NCBI GenBank assembly: GCA_963678675.1
Contig: OY783199.1
Span: 16,574,348-16,638,347 of the forward strand
Length of the DNA: 64,000 bases
Direction of reading: 5' to 3'
DNA from: Xiphydria camelus
Taxonomy: Eukaryota > Arthropoda > Insecta > Hymenoptera > Xiphydriidae
Shown here in pieces: positions 49,616 to 60,276 of the stretch (its first letter is position 1; each line of letters starts with the position of its first letter). Position numbers and translations under genes: made by a program. The notes below the pieces were generated by a model, which made no database searches, was not told where the DNA came from, and was given only the letters and a program-made list of their open reading frames with translations.

Positions 49616-49771
49616 ATACACTGTATTTTTCATGGCGCACAGGGGTAATCTAATAAGAAAAAGGACTCCGAGGAACGATCGAGAATGATATTCGCAGTCG
49701 TCGTTCGCGAGAGCCTTGCCCGGGACGACGATCGAAAATTCCTCGCATCGATTTCTCGACCGGTCCTTTAA

Positions 49772-49854
49772 CCCCGCGTTAGTAAGGTGGGGTATGTCAT
49801 ACCCCAACTAAACGCTATTTTCACATTACATTGTTTCACCTTACCAACGGAGGG
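49772..49854. mobile_element. 83-bp piggyBac-like MITE, copy 2
   Basis: TTAA at 49768-49771 and 49855-49858. Ends CCCCGCGTTAGTAAGGT and the complement of CCCTCCGTTGGTAAGGT. Central GGGGTATGTCATACCCC. About nine bases in ten match copy 1. Confidence 0.88.
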
Positions 49855-49858
49855 TTAA

Positions 49859-50595
49859 TATTTATGAGAAGAATTCTGCCCGCGACTACAGGGGGGCGTG
49901 GCATTTAATAGCAGCAGCTCAATCAGCCACGACGTGAGCGATTCGAACCGGGTATACCGACATCCGCCGATGTTCCATATATTTATGAGCGGAATGCACG
50001 TATGATAAACGCTGGATTGATCTCGAAACTCGACTCGCGATGTTACGATAAATTATTAGTCGAAAATACGACAGACGTCATTTCTGCAACTTTGTAGACT
50101 CCGTCGGGGACTGCGTAGAGGAAGTTTTCTTCGTACACACACACACGATATACTGTATACCTTGTAGAACGAGTGCAGCTCTACTGCGGAAGGGTATATT
50201 TCCACAACCGTGTACTCGTTACATTTATACGCATACAGGTACATTCGAGTCGACTACAAGCGTCTCGGTGACGCAAAGTTCCTCCCTCGCGCGGAGCATC
50301 CAAATCCCTTCCCAACTCCGGTATACAGATCTCAGTGGGAAGTTTTGGGATTCTATTTGCTGGAGGGATTAGGAACTCGTAAGTTGCCCGAGGTAGCAAC
50401 TGCATATCGACTGCGCGCCGCCAAGATCCGGTAAGCAGTCGGCTATACGTTTCCATTTTCTTCTGTTTTCGTAATGAGGAATACTTATTGTTTTGTTTTT
50501 TTTTAATGGCAAGAAAATTCAAATGAGTAAGCGATACTCGTTTCACGTACTTTGCTATCAACGAGGAGTGAATTTAAATTTCGTCAACTCTCTTA
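49859..50595. other. Unique stretch with one exon-like open segment
   Basis: Bases 50237-50431 lie between an acceptor-like CATACAG and a donor-like CCG/GTAAGC. They are open in one plus frame (65 codons) and also in one minus frame. No family is recognised. Confidence 0.35.
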
Positions 50596-50885
50596 CTGAG
50601 AGAAATAATGGCTAGTGCCAACAAAAAATATTTTCGTGAATTAAAAACATGATATACGTACTCGTATAATTCTAGGAGCAAACCGTGGTTTTCGTCGTGC
50701 AAGAAAATATTTTATGGGCTCGAGTAATTACTTCTTTTTGCACAGAAACGATTTCTTGTTTAAACAAATGTGATTCGTAAATCGAGAATATATATTCTTC
50801 GATCTGTATTTTTAACTATTTATGAGATTATTTGTTCTTGATTCAAGAAACATTTTTTTAACACTAGCAATTATTTATCTCAGTG
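50596..50885 (+). mobile_element. Family C MITE, copy 4
   Basis: CTGAGAGAAATAATGGCTAG at the left, ACTAGCAATTATTTATCTCA at the right, ending CAGTG before TA. Most family landmarks are present, with small internal changes. Confidence 0.9.
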
Positions 50886-50914
50886 TATGTATATTATAGT
50901 GCATCAACTCTGCA

Positions 50915-51179
50915 CACTGAGGGAAAATGTCTGGTTGAATGCGAACCTGATAAAAAAATTCATTTGAGATGAATAGGAATTTATTCACATCGAATAAAAG
51001 TCCACTTGAATGAAATAAATGTTTGTACATTTTTTTTAAATCGAGTACGAACCTAGCAGAACATTTATTAAACTCAAATAGACTTTTACTCAATGTGAAT
51101 AAATTCCTATTCATCTCAAATAAACTTTTCCATTATATATATATATAGGTTCGTATTCAACCAGACCTTTTCTCCGGGT
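50915..51179 (+). mobile_element. Family D MITE, copy 2 (full length)
   Basis: CACTGAGGGAAAATGTCTGG at the left, ACCAGACCTTTTCTCCGGGTG at the right. Inverted blocks GAATAGGAATTTATTCACAT and ATGTGAATAAATTCCTATTC, plus a short (AT)n near the right end. The best reference copy of family D. Confidence 0.9.
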
Positions 51180-52392
51180 GCATATGCGTTCTCGATGTGG
51201 GATTTTGAGTATAATATTAAAAATAGGGGAAAATATATCGTAACGAGCATTTTGTCTTAACCCTTTCGTTCCTAAGGGAATACACATCTCTTGTGAAAAT
51301 TTTATCGCGTTCGTAGAGATATCTGCTTCGCGATATAATTCCCACTGAACGGCGCAATCCACTCCGTGGTTTGCGAAGTTACTCCGAGTCAGCGGAAAGA
51401 ACACATTCCCCGGGGAACGGCGAGAGTACCAAGAACGAAACGTGGCGGCAGTACCTAGGGTGCTATTCTCGACGCATGAGAAACCAATTCGTGAACGGAA
51501 TTATTGTTTTGTTTGAGAAATTTTGTACACGGAACTTTTTCCCATGCGAAACTCCTTCGTTAACGAAATTACTTTTTTCGTTGACGAAATTGTCATTCGT
51601 CGTTCTCGCTGTTTTCGTCAACGAATGTTGTTTGGTATTTGTATGCCGGTGAGTTGCATGACGAGGTGGTGGGCCGATGCGACGGGTCGTTGCTAATTGT
51701 AAGTGATTAAACGAGATTCTAAAAAGAAGACGTCGCTAAGGGATGTAGACACATTATTTTTTCGTGTGAGAAAATTAATTTCGTTGACGAGATCTATCTT
51801 GGAAGGGATATTCGAATCGTTAACGACAGTGATCGACGAAATTTTACATCCGTTAACGAAAAATATTTCGTCCACGAAAAGCATTTCCCACGCGTCGAGA
51901 ATAGCCCCCCCTGGTAAGCTTGACCTCAACTGCGTTACGCAACCCTAACCAGGTTGACCTAATTAAGTTTACGTGCTTAGAGCAGGTCGCCTCAATTAGG
52001 CCTACATGCTTAGAGCAATTTTCGTCCGGTAAGAATATACCGCGCCATAAAAGGCTACCCCATGCGCCGCGCAGTAATCGGCCACCGTGAAGCATCCCCG
52101 TTGGAGCGCGTCGTCCTAATCGCGCGTTAAGGGTGCCTAATGGTTTTTTATCACATACGAAATGACGCGGAAACATATTTCACGTCCTCGAGTGCACAAG
52201 AAAATAATCCGATGTGTACCCTTGTAAAAACAGAATCTATAATAAAATGCTCTGTTTTTGCCCATTGCACGACACAAGGAATAAGAAATAACAAACGCAG
52301 CCTCGTTGTAATATCGTGATAAAATGCTCAAGTAGGAGTTTTTCTTTTAATAAGCTACAACACGGAAAGAAAATGTAAATCAAAAGAGTGTA
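51180..52392. other. Unique stretch with a palindromic-word cluster
   Basis: Contains the TTCGTTAACGAA-type cluster (51488-51878, separate entry). Otherwise unassigned ORFs of 60-107 codons. Confidence 0.45.
51488..51878. repeat. Cluster of TTCGTNNACGAA palindromic words
   Basis: Eight words of this form in under 400 bp: TTCGTGAACGGAA (51488), TTCGTTAACGAA (51556), TTCGTTGACGAA (51578), TTCGTCAACGAA (51613), TTCGTTGACGAG (51778), ATCGTTAACGAC (51816), TCCGTTAACGAA (51849), TTCGTCCACGAA (51867). Spacing is irregular. Confidence 0.7.
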
Positions 52393-52545
52393 CACTGAGA
52401 ACAAAAATTTCAAAATCATAAGTTATTTCAACAAATATGTAGTTACAGTAACTAAAATTTAGTTGAGGTAATTTGATAATAATTAGCTCTGTTCTAACCA
52501 AATATTTGTTCAAGTAACTATATATTTAGTTGGACACTCGTAACC
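52393..52545. mobile_element. Left part of a CACTGAG-type element (family B-like)
   Basis: CACTGAGAACAAAAATTTC followed by TTAGTTG and TAACTAA words as in family B. No matching right end was found, so it is truncated or a different family. Confidence 0.45.
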
Positions 52546-54081
52546 CCGTAAAATCGTGAGCAAGAACAATTCATACGTCTTCACCCAAAATGATTTCCCG
52601 GTGACTTCTCCTCACGATAAATCCGCGCGTGCGTGGTTATACGAGTCGCGGAGAGAGTGCCCTAATTTGTGGGTCGAGGGTCGAGGAAAGCGATTCTGCA
52701 GAAGAATAAGATATACTCCCTCCCCCGAAAGGATCCCAGGGGCGCGATTGTATAGAACGAGAGAGAGAGAGAGAGCGGGGGGATTCCGATCGCGGATACG
52801 ATCTGCCGAAGTGCCGCCGGTCTACCTATCCGGGGCTCGCGTGCGGAATGTAGAGAGAGAGAGAGAGAGAGAATGGGGAGATATTTCTCTCCCGAGATTA
52901 CCGAGGCGCGCCTGCTTCGCGAAGAAGTTTTATGATTTGAGTAGGTATATTTATATCGGGTAAAGCGTTTTCTCTGAATCCGAGGTGCCTCCCACCCCCT
53001 CCCCCCTCTCTCTGGGTGCGTACATAAATATATACATATATTTGCAAACGCGCCTATGTAAATTTCACGCATTCCGCTGTGTAATCGGCGAGGCGCTAAA
53101 ATCACTCCGTCCATACAGCCGGCTTGCCGGTGATTAATGAGACGATAAATTGGAAAATGTCCGATAAGATGAATAATCGGAGGGATTACGCAACTCGTGC
53201 ACCGTCGAGAAGGCGCGCGACCTTCATTTTTCTCGCGGAAGCTTTGGGGGAGGGAGGGAATCCGTGGGTAAGTCATTGATTGACGAAGATCTCCTTTTAG
53301 GGGAGGGATTACGCTTTCCTCGAATTGATTATTATATACACCGAGAGCAAATGGCAGAGCTCCAACTCCTCGCGGCTATCCTACACGACGTAGCGTTTCA
53401 CAGTGCGGAATTCCAGTCGAGCCAAGGATACGTGAAATATGTAAGAAACGACGTACACATGTACACGTATAAATTGAAACTCGATATTTCGATATAACAT
53501 TTCAGGGGACGAGCTTTATAGAGCGATTCATTTTCTTGCCGACTCTTTCGGGACAAATTTTAATTCCGAGCCTCTCGAGAGGGTCCTCTACCCCCTTTCA
53601 CCCTAATACGCGGTACACCGTATACCTATGCGCGCGACGTAAACGTTAAAGCGAACTTCCGAGTGCCGCGTATACCCGTATAATATATTAAAGCGGCTAT
53701 TATTATGCGTAATGCATGGCCCCGGAGGAATCTTCTTTATTAAGGGGTGGGGGCGGCTAAAATATGCGTGTACATACGTATCTTGCGCGCGTGTATACGT
53801 ATACGTATACGTCGAGCGTATCTATATGTATGGGTAAGCATTTAAATGACAATTATATTATGCGTAATGTATGTCCCCGGAGGAAGCTCCGTATATTGAG
53901 GGGGGGGGGGGGGGGGGGGATGCTCCGAAGTACTTGAATATACGTACACGCGCGTTCCTCATCGGTTTGATGAGCGATGTCGAAGACGAATTGACGTGGA
54001 CATTTCTTTGTCCTATTTAGATATAAAAGTAGTACTTTAAACTTCGAATTTCTGTTGCACAGGGATGATATAGATATTATA
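52546..54081. other. Unique stretch with GA and G tracts
   Basis: (GA)n at 52759-52775 and 52852-52872, and 20 consecutive G at 53900-53919. A 204-codon minus ORF (52662-53276) and a 135-codon plus ORF overlap on opposite strands, carry low-complexity Ser/Leu or Arg/Glu runs from the GA tracts, and match nothing I know. Short similar segments around 53,700 and 53,860 (TATTATGCGTAATG, CCCCGGAGGAA) show a local duplication. Confidence 0.5.
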
Positions 54082-54355
54082 CACTGAGAGATATAATTGT
54101 TAGTGTCAAAAAATATGTTTTGAATCAAGAACAAATGATCTTACAAATTTTTAAGAATACAGATTCTTGGTCGAAGGATACATGTATGTTCTTGATTCAG
54201 CAATACCTTCGTTGGAACAATAAATTATTTCTGAGTGAATAAATATTATTAAATATTATCTTGACCGAAGAAAACCATGGCTTAATTCTGGAATTATATC
54301 ATATTTTTCATTGAAGGAAACACTTTTTTCGCATCGGCAATTATTTCTTTCAGTG
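54082..54355 (-). mobile_element. Family C MITE, copy 5 (inverted)
   Basis: CACTGAGAGATATAATTGTT at the left, GCAATTATTTCTTTCAGTG at the right. The interior reads as the reverse complement of copy 1. Confidence 0.88.
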
Positions 54356-55118
54356 TACATATAGTAGTTAACGCGAGCCACTGTACAGTGATAATTGATA
54401 AATAATCTACACGTAAGTACAACAATTATAACGCATGTATTCCTAGACGAATCATATTTGGATGACCCATTCCATTAAAAAAATAGAAGAAAGAGTCTAC
54501 AGAAAAGAAGATGCCAAATATTATGGAAACGGAGTCCTTGAAATGCCTGATCCCTGCGTAGAAAGCGCTATATTCATTACAGTCATCCTTCATATCGATC
54601 CTTCAGTACGGGGGAGGATGGATATACCCAGACCCCTCGCGGAGATTACGATAAAGCCGATCGTTCTGGATAAGATAAGTACCTGTAGAAACAAGGAGAG
54701 GATTGATGAGAATGAATGAACGTGCGAGGATTGAGAAATGCGAGACAGAAAGAGGGAGGTGTGGAAATGTACGAGATAGGGATGAAGAGACAAGACAGAA
54801 AATGTCGGAGGCGAGGATTTCTTCGATTCGTGCATCCGTAAATTTTCCTCTCACCATTCGCTTTTCTTCGTCGCTCGATTTCACCACCGCACTTCCGCCG
54901 AAGTGCGGCGATACGACGCAAACGAGATCAGACGGCGGATATAATACGCGCGGCGCACGAGTGCAGGCTTATCTCGTTAAATCTAATAAAGACGAGATAA
55001 AACGAAATTGCCCCGGCGAGTACCGCGCGTCTGCGCGTACGTGTGAAAGGGGCGCGTTTCTCGTGGGGATGCTTCGGAGCGAAATGAAGAAGGGATGGAA
55101 AGGATGCGGGGAACGCTT
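54356..55118. other. Unique stretch with unassigned ORFs
   Basis: Plus ORFs of 85 codons (54462-54719) and 151 codons (54703-55158). The second runs into family B copy 5, which supplies its last ~14 codons, so it is not a conserved gene end. Neither is recognised. Confidence 0.4.
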
Positions 55119-55768
55119 CACTGAGAAAAATAACTCGGCTAAAATGATGAAATTTTAATAATAATCGGTATATACCTAGATTTATTTTTTATTTCGGATA
55201 GGGTCATATTTGATCCGAAGGGGTCTTCAGTGTAGAGTTAAAATTAGGACCGTAAAAGGGTTAAACGAGTTTAGTTATTCTAATCAAAATACTAGTAAGT
55301 TTAACCAAATATTTAGTTATTCTGACTAAATATTTAGTAATTTTAACTGTATGTCTAGTTATTTTAATTGAAAAATAATCAGTTTAATTGAACAGATAGA
55401 GAGGATCCATATTTCACCAAACGATTTAGTCTCCACACGGAAAAAAATTATTTTGAAGTTTGAGCAAAATTAGGTTTTGCTGAGAATTTTTTGCTCTCAC
55501 GAGAAAAATATAATCTGCGGCAGCAAGAGATACGTCTAATAATAGCAAATGTAACTGCAATCAACTGCAAGTGAAATTTTTTTCAGTAAAAATGATTGCT
55601 CTTTCAAACAATATTTTTACTACTATTATAGACATTTTTTTGCAGCCACAGATGATATTTCTGTCATGAGAGCAAAAAGGTCTCAGTAAACTAATTTTAC
55701 CAAGACTGCAAAATCATTTTTTTCCGCGCAGGATTTTGGTTAAATTGACCATTTTATTTTTCTCAGCG
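55119..55768 (+). mobile_element. Family B MITE, copy 5, with two internal insertions
   Basis: CACTGAGAAAAATAACTCGG at the left, CATTTTATTTTTCTCAGCG at the right. One extra block (~55160-55255) of unknown type interrupts the left part, and family F copy 2 (55436-55728) interrupts the right part. Confidence 0.88.
55436..55728. mobile_element. Family F palindromic MITE, copy 2 (nested in family B)
   Basis: CACGGAAAAAAATTATTTTG at the left, the complement at the right ending TTTTTTTCCGCG. CA occurs on both sides, and the intact site in family B copy 2 reads CTCCAGGATTTT, giving a 2-bp target duplication. Confidence 0.85.
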
Positions 55769-56355
55769 TTTGACACGCGAACAGATTGCGCGAAAAAGAA
55801 GGAAGGGAGCGTTTGTATCCCTTCAAATCGTAGAAAAATATTTGTCCTAGCGATTTTGATGGAGACGCGTCTGCTCTGATCTGAATAAAATATACACAGA
55901 AATAGAAGAGCCGAGTAAAGACGGTAAATGCATCCGGCGGAAGTCAGTAGAGCACAATTTCTCAATTTATTTACCATGGATATGTACTCGATGAATATAC
56001 ATAGATGCATCTGTATGTAACAAATGTCGCGTGATGCGACGGAAAACGCGTCGAGAAATTCTCCGTGAGGCGGAGATCGGAAGGGACAGTATATAAGGAA
56101 GTGTACTCCGGAATAAAAGCGAAGGCGAGGAAGTGTTTACGTTGCCGAGTTAACTCAATCTTCCCCAGAACGCCGGGCCTGTAGAAGCTGTTCCTTCAAA
56201 TGGCACGAAGTTGAAGTTTCCGTGTACCTGGGTCGCGACGTTCGAGAAAAGATATAAATATGTATGGGGTACCACCATACCGAGGGCCTTAAACGCCTAC
56301 CTGTTCAATTAACCCTCTCGAATCACGTTAACGAGGCATCGATTTTTTGAACGAC
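55769..56355. other. Unique noncoding stretch
   Basis: One 98-codon minus ORF (55714-56010) that begins in the MITE; not a gene. Confidence 0.45.
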
Positions 56356-56499
56356 TAAGGCCCACTTTTTCAATATAAGTTCAAGGCTGGTTCAGCTTGA
56401 ACCGCCGCGTTCTTGGTATATTTCGTGTCACACATAATATATCAAGAACGGCGGTTCAAGCTGAACCAGCCTTGGACTTACATTGAACAAGTGGGCCTA
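56356..56499. repeat. Near-perfect hairpin, ~63-bp arms, ~16-bp loop
   Basis: Bases 56356-56420 pair with 56437-56499 around TTTCGTGTCACACATA. The central arm GGCTGGTTCAGCTTGAACCG pairs without mismatch. It is not related by eye to any other family in the window. If transcribed it would fold into a long hairpin. Confidence 0.9.
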
Positions 56500-56528
56500 A
56501 TTGTTATTTACACTAACTACTATGTGTA

Positions 56529-56693
56529 CACTGAAAGAAATAATTACTGATGCCAAAAAACGTGTTTCCTTCAATCAAAAACATGATATAATTCCAGGAT
56601 TAAGCCGTGGTTTTCTTCGGTCAAGATAATATTTAATAGGGTCGAGTTATTATTTTTTTCTATTCAGAAATAATTTATTGTTCCAACAAAGGT
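56529..56693 (+). mobile_element. Family C MITE, copy 6 (3'-truncated)
   Basis: TA then CACTGAAAGAAATAATTACT. It follows the family through GGTCGAGTTATTATTTTTTT and stops where family D copy 3 begins. Confidence 0.85.
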
Positions 56694-56925
56694 TCAGTCC
56701 AATGCGAATCTAATAGAAAAATTTATTTCAGATAAATAGGAATTTATTCACATCGAACGAAAGTCTATTTGGGTTAAATAAATGTTTTGCGTTTATTTTT
56801 AGTCGAGTATGAACCTAGGAGAATATTTATTTCATTTAAATAGACTTTCGTTAAAGATTAATAAATTCTTATTCATCTTATTTTGTCTATTAAATTCGTA
56901 TTCAACTAAATCTTTTCCCGGAATA
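56694..56925 (+). mobile_element. Family D MITE, copy 3
   Basis: CAGTCCAATGCGAATCTAAT at the left, TTCGTATTCAACTAAATC at the right. It abuts truncated family C copy 6; the missing C end is not found downstream. Confidence 0.8.
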
Positions 56926-57564
56926 TATATATACGGTTAAATATTGTCTGCATTTATAAAAGTTTTATTTCTCTTCCTCGTACCATAATGGCAATTCTAG
57001 ACTCGACATTCGAACTCAAGGTACCTTTATTTACATACGTTGTGCGAGAGAAGTGAAGAACGAATTAACTTTAGTTTCAGTACGTGCTGACGAAATGATG
57101 AAATAAATAAAAATCGGTATACGCTGATCAAATGCTAAACCAAATGAAAGCAAATAACTACGTACGTTTCACCTATGAACGCGTGCTACGCAACGACACC
57201 TGCAACGCGAGTTTCTACGACCTGCGGGACAAAAGAACGAGCGCCCGTTAACGCGCGAACGCGACCACCGCGAGATCGACGATTTCGCTGCCCGCCCCTC
57301 TACAATAGCCACAGCGAGCCCACGTATAACGCGGGATTAATCAGCCCCGAGTGGTTTAATCAATTTCGATACTCGTTAACCGAGGTGGTACGCGGTAATA
57401 CGATAATAATTCTACGATATACACGTGGAGAGAGGCTATACGGTTTTGTGAATAAAAAAAAGTACCGATAACCCCGAGCTACATCGACAGCGACGTAAGT
57501 TTTCGATATACACATTCCGAAAATCCTGCCATTGGACGTAAACCGGAACGACGCCATACCGTAG
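56926..57564. other. Unique noncoding stretch
   Basis: A 39-codon plus ORF (57132-57251) contains two N-glycosylation sequons and a Lys-Arg pair (NDTCNASFYDLRDKR) but no signal peptide, acceptor or homologue I know. A 98-codon plus ORF overlaps it in another frame. Confidence 0.35.
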
Positions 57565-57777
57565 ATATGAGGCTAAACTTAATCACCAGAAAAGAAACTT
57601 CAATCTCTGTTATCTCATTATTTATGAACGTTTGGCCTACATCGATATAAGACTTTGTTGTAGATAAAAATGTAATCATCAAAAAAGTATCATACAAACA
57701 TGAGCCAAAAGCTTATAGATAACGAGATAATAGCGAATCAAGTTTCCTTCCTGGCGAATAAGTTTAGCCTCACATGA
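57565..57777 (+). mobile_element. Family A palindromic MITE, copy 6
   Basis: GAGGCTAAACTTAATCACC at the left, CTGGCGAATAAGTTTAGCCT at the right. The core ORF (FLSTTKSYIDVGQTFINNEI) is open on the minus strand. Confidence 0.9.
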
Positions 57778-58251
57778 CATAATAAGACTCCGCTGTAAAT
57801 ACACAGATTCTATAAATGGAATGCGTTAAAATTTCGTACGCCCCCCCGGCTACACGCGATTCTCGTATTTAGAGAAGGAATAATGAGAAACGAGAACAAC
57901 GGTTAAGGAATCACCCGCCCCGGGTAAAAGTTATCACGGGGCCGAGATATAGGCGCGAAGGGGGGGGCGCAAATACGATATCTCCCGGAGGGAAAATACA
58001 ACACCCTCGCCCTTCGCGATACGCTTTCAGAATCCACTCCTGGGACGACGGTATTATTGTCTTTTGTCCGCGCTGGCAAAATTACGACTGCCCGCATCGA
58101 GGGGATTAAGGAAGCGCCCTTAATAGTCGCGAATCATGAGCCGCAGCGGTCGTGACATTTAAAAGGAAGAGGACAGGGAATGTGCGTTGAACGTATGGCG
58201 ATGATAACATCGAGAACGAGACCTACATATTTTTCTAAAAATGCGTAAAAT
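57778..58251. other. CpG-rich unique stretch
   Basis: Contains C7 and G7 runs; no gene recognised. Confidence 0.45.
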
Positions 58252-58422
58252 TAATTCGAGCCTAAACTTACTCGCAAGGAAAGAAGCTTCAACCACTGTT
58301 ATCTCATTATCAATGAACTTTTGGCCTACATCGATATAAGACTTTGTGTGTGTTGTGGATAAAAATATAATCCACAACGAAATATTACACAAGTATAAGC
58401 CAAAAGCTCATGGATAATGTGA
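58252..58422 (+). mobile_element. Family A palindromic MITE, copy 7 (right arm lost)
   Basis: CGAGCCTAAACTTACTCGCA at the left and the core as usual, but homology stops after CTCATGGATAATG. The core ORF is still open on the minus strand. Confidence 0.88.
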
Positions 58423-58961
58423 GGTATTATTTGTTCTCTCGATAAGATTATTATCATCAATATTGCGGGTACGCCCTTAACAAGGAATTCGATCAGATCC
58501 AAATGACTACGCGCAGTCCCATTAAACATAAACAAACTGAAACTCGACGTCGTTCCAGTGGATTACTAGTTAATTACAACTACTGACAATTCCGATACTC
58601 GTTACCAGGTGACAGACGTATCCAACTGGTTATATGGCTGTGTACGTACACGCATACCCTCTGGGGGGGGGGGGGGGGGGGGGCCGAACACACCCACTCG
58701 CGCGCTGCACTCGATTTGCTGCTTATTTGTAAATACGAGCAAATCGACAAATTAGCGAAGCCTTACGCGTAATCCCGCACGTGAAGCGATCAGCACCAAT
58801 TAAGCGAAGGGACCCTCGCATTCGCCTCGCATCCCTGCGTGAGGGCAACTCTGCATGCACGCACACAATGGTACGAGACTATGCTATTGCGTGAGCTTGG
58901 GCGCGCGTTGGATGCTGCGGATAGATCCTCGAGATTCCGGTTTTTAGCAAATTTTATTTAT
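58423..58961. other. Unique stretch with a 21-base G run
   Basis: G21 at 58663-58683. Otherwise unassigned. Confidence 0.5.
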
Positions 58962-59360
58962 CGCAGATCCGAGAAATTTGGGTAAAATGATTTACCCCAT
59001 ATTTTTTCATTTTTCATTGTCGACCTTATTCAAGCTGGAAAACGTCATCGTGCTGTAAATCTAGCTCCCTCGCACTCGTTACTTGGCGTAAGTGCGTCTC
59101 TCTGATGTTTCGGTGACGTCACAACGTCGTAGTCCAGGCGAAAAAGGTCTGTATTGTTTGTATATAGTCCGTATGTGGATTTAGTCTTACATGGATTTTA
59201 TGGGTATATGATTTCTATATAAACCATATGTGGACTACACGTATGTGGATTATTAGAAGTTTTCTTTTTCACGCGATATTTAATATGTATGCAGATTACA
59301 AATTGAATTTAAAAATATGAACATTTTTTCATTTAAAACCCGAATTATAGTCATTCATCG
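58962..59360 (+). mobile_element. Family L repeat, copy 4, interrupted
   Basis: AGATCCGAGAAATTTGGGTA, ACCCCATATTTTTTCAT, TTCAAGCTGGAAAAC, then ATGCAGATTACAAATTGAAT and ACCCGAATTATAG. About 59145-59270 is an inserted segment rich in TATGTGGA words that resembles family G. Confidence 0.75.
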
Positions 59361-60039
59361 ACTTGGATTTTAATAAATTCCCTCTCTTCTCGAACGGTTC
59401 TCTCGTCCTTCGACTGATCGGCAGTTCGACAGATGTATACGCGCGCGAAATGGGATCATCGACTATACAGAGCGGAACGGGACACGGCTGGAGAGTGACG
59501 GATTATGGGCGATATCGATGGGCGTCAATATTTAAAGCGAAAAGACGGCTTTGACGTTGTCGATGGCTCGAGGCACGCGAGAAATCTGCGAGAAGGCTGG
59601 AATCGATATTGGAACGCGCGAGACGTATAATACTTCGGAAATTAAAATCTCGCGAGTATTTTATGTCAATGATTTTTTATGTGATATCACGCCTTCTTAT
59701 ATTTAACGATCGTAGTTGCAATTAGGACAAATCTGACGATTTAACTCGGATAAAAATTTCTCGCGAGAAGACGAGCTTATTTTTTTTCAGGTGATTACGT
59801 GGCAAAATGTGCTTTTTATCAGATCCAAGACGACCGCGGTTACTGCACACTTATCTCTCGTAATAGTTACGAGCTTCGTAAAAAGAATCGTGCGGGCATC
59901 TTTACGAGCGTATAGGAATTACGACGGGACGTTAAGAAGCTCGCCGGAGATTGTGACTGTCGAATATAGGTGCTCGCGGGAAAGCATGAATTGAAGGACG
60001 AGGTTCGTTTTGTTTATTACACTGCATTATTTAATACGT
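59361..60039. other. Unique noncoding stretch
   Basis: ORFs of 63 and 67 codons on the plus strand; nothing recognised. Confidence 0.45.
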
Positions 60040-60245
60040 AGAGAGAGAAAAAAAATGAATTAGACCTACTAGAAATTACTTGCGGGGTCGCAAATAATTT
60101 TTTATTTGCACCAATTGAATTGACTTATATCAATCAAATATCTGTTCCTCACAATCATTTGGAATAATATATGATTGTAAGGGAGAAATATTTAATTAAT
60201 ATGAAACACCATTTAATTTATGTAAATAAATAACGACTTTTTTGA
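60040..60245. mobile_element. Family E MITE, copy 3
   Basis: GAGAGAAAAAAAATGAATTA, ATTACTTGCGGGGTCGCAAA, ATTGTAAGGGAGAAATATTT. The right end is degraded. Confidence 0.8.
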
Positions 60246-60276
60246 CTGCGCAATTGCACTAAAATATTTAGTACCC

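Noticed and set aside
49925..49950. tRNA-like T-loop word GATTCGAACC
   Set aside because: The flanking bases do not pair as a T-stem and no anticodon or acceptor arms can be built around it.
50237..50384. Second plus frame of the exon-like segment reads WDSICW, resembling a class B receptor ectodomain motif
   Set aside because: It is on the opposite strand to the receptor, lacks Pro after CW, and hits a stop three codons later; chance resemblance.
52662..53276. 204-codon minus-strand ORF, among the longest outside the genes
   Set aside because: It crosses two GA microsatellites that give Ser/Leu-rich runs, has an overlapping 135-codon ORF on the other strand, and shows no recognisable domain or splice context.
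54703..55158. 151-codon plus ORF rich in Arg and Glu
   Set aside because: Its end lies inside a MITE terminal repeat, and no family is recognised; purine-rich composition is enough to keep the frame open.
57132..57251. 39-codon plus ORF with NDTCNASFYDLRDKR, looking like a secreted-peptide fragment
   Set aside because: No signal peptide, acceptor or known family; too short to claim as a gene. Kept only as a note in the region entry.
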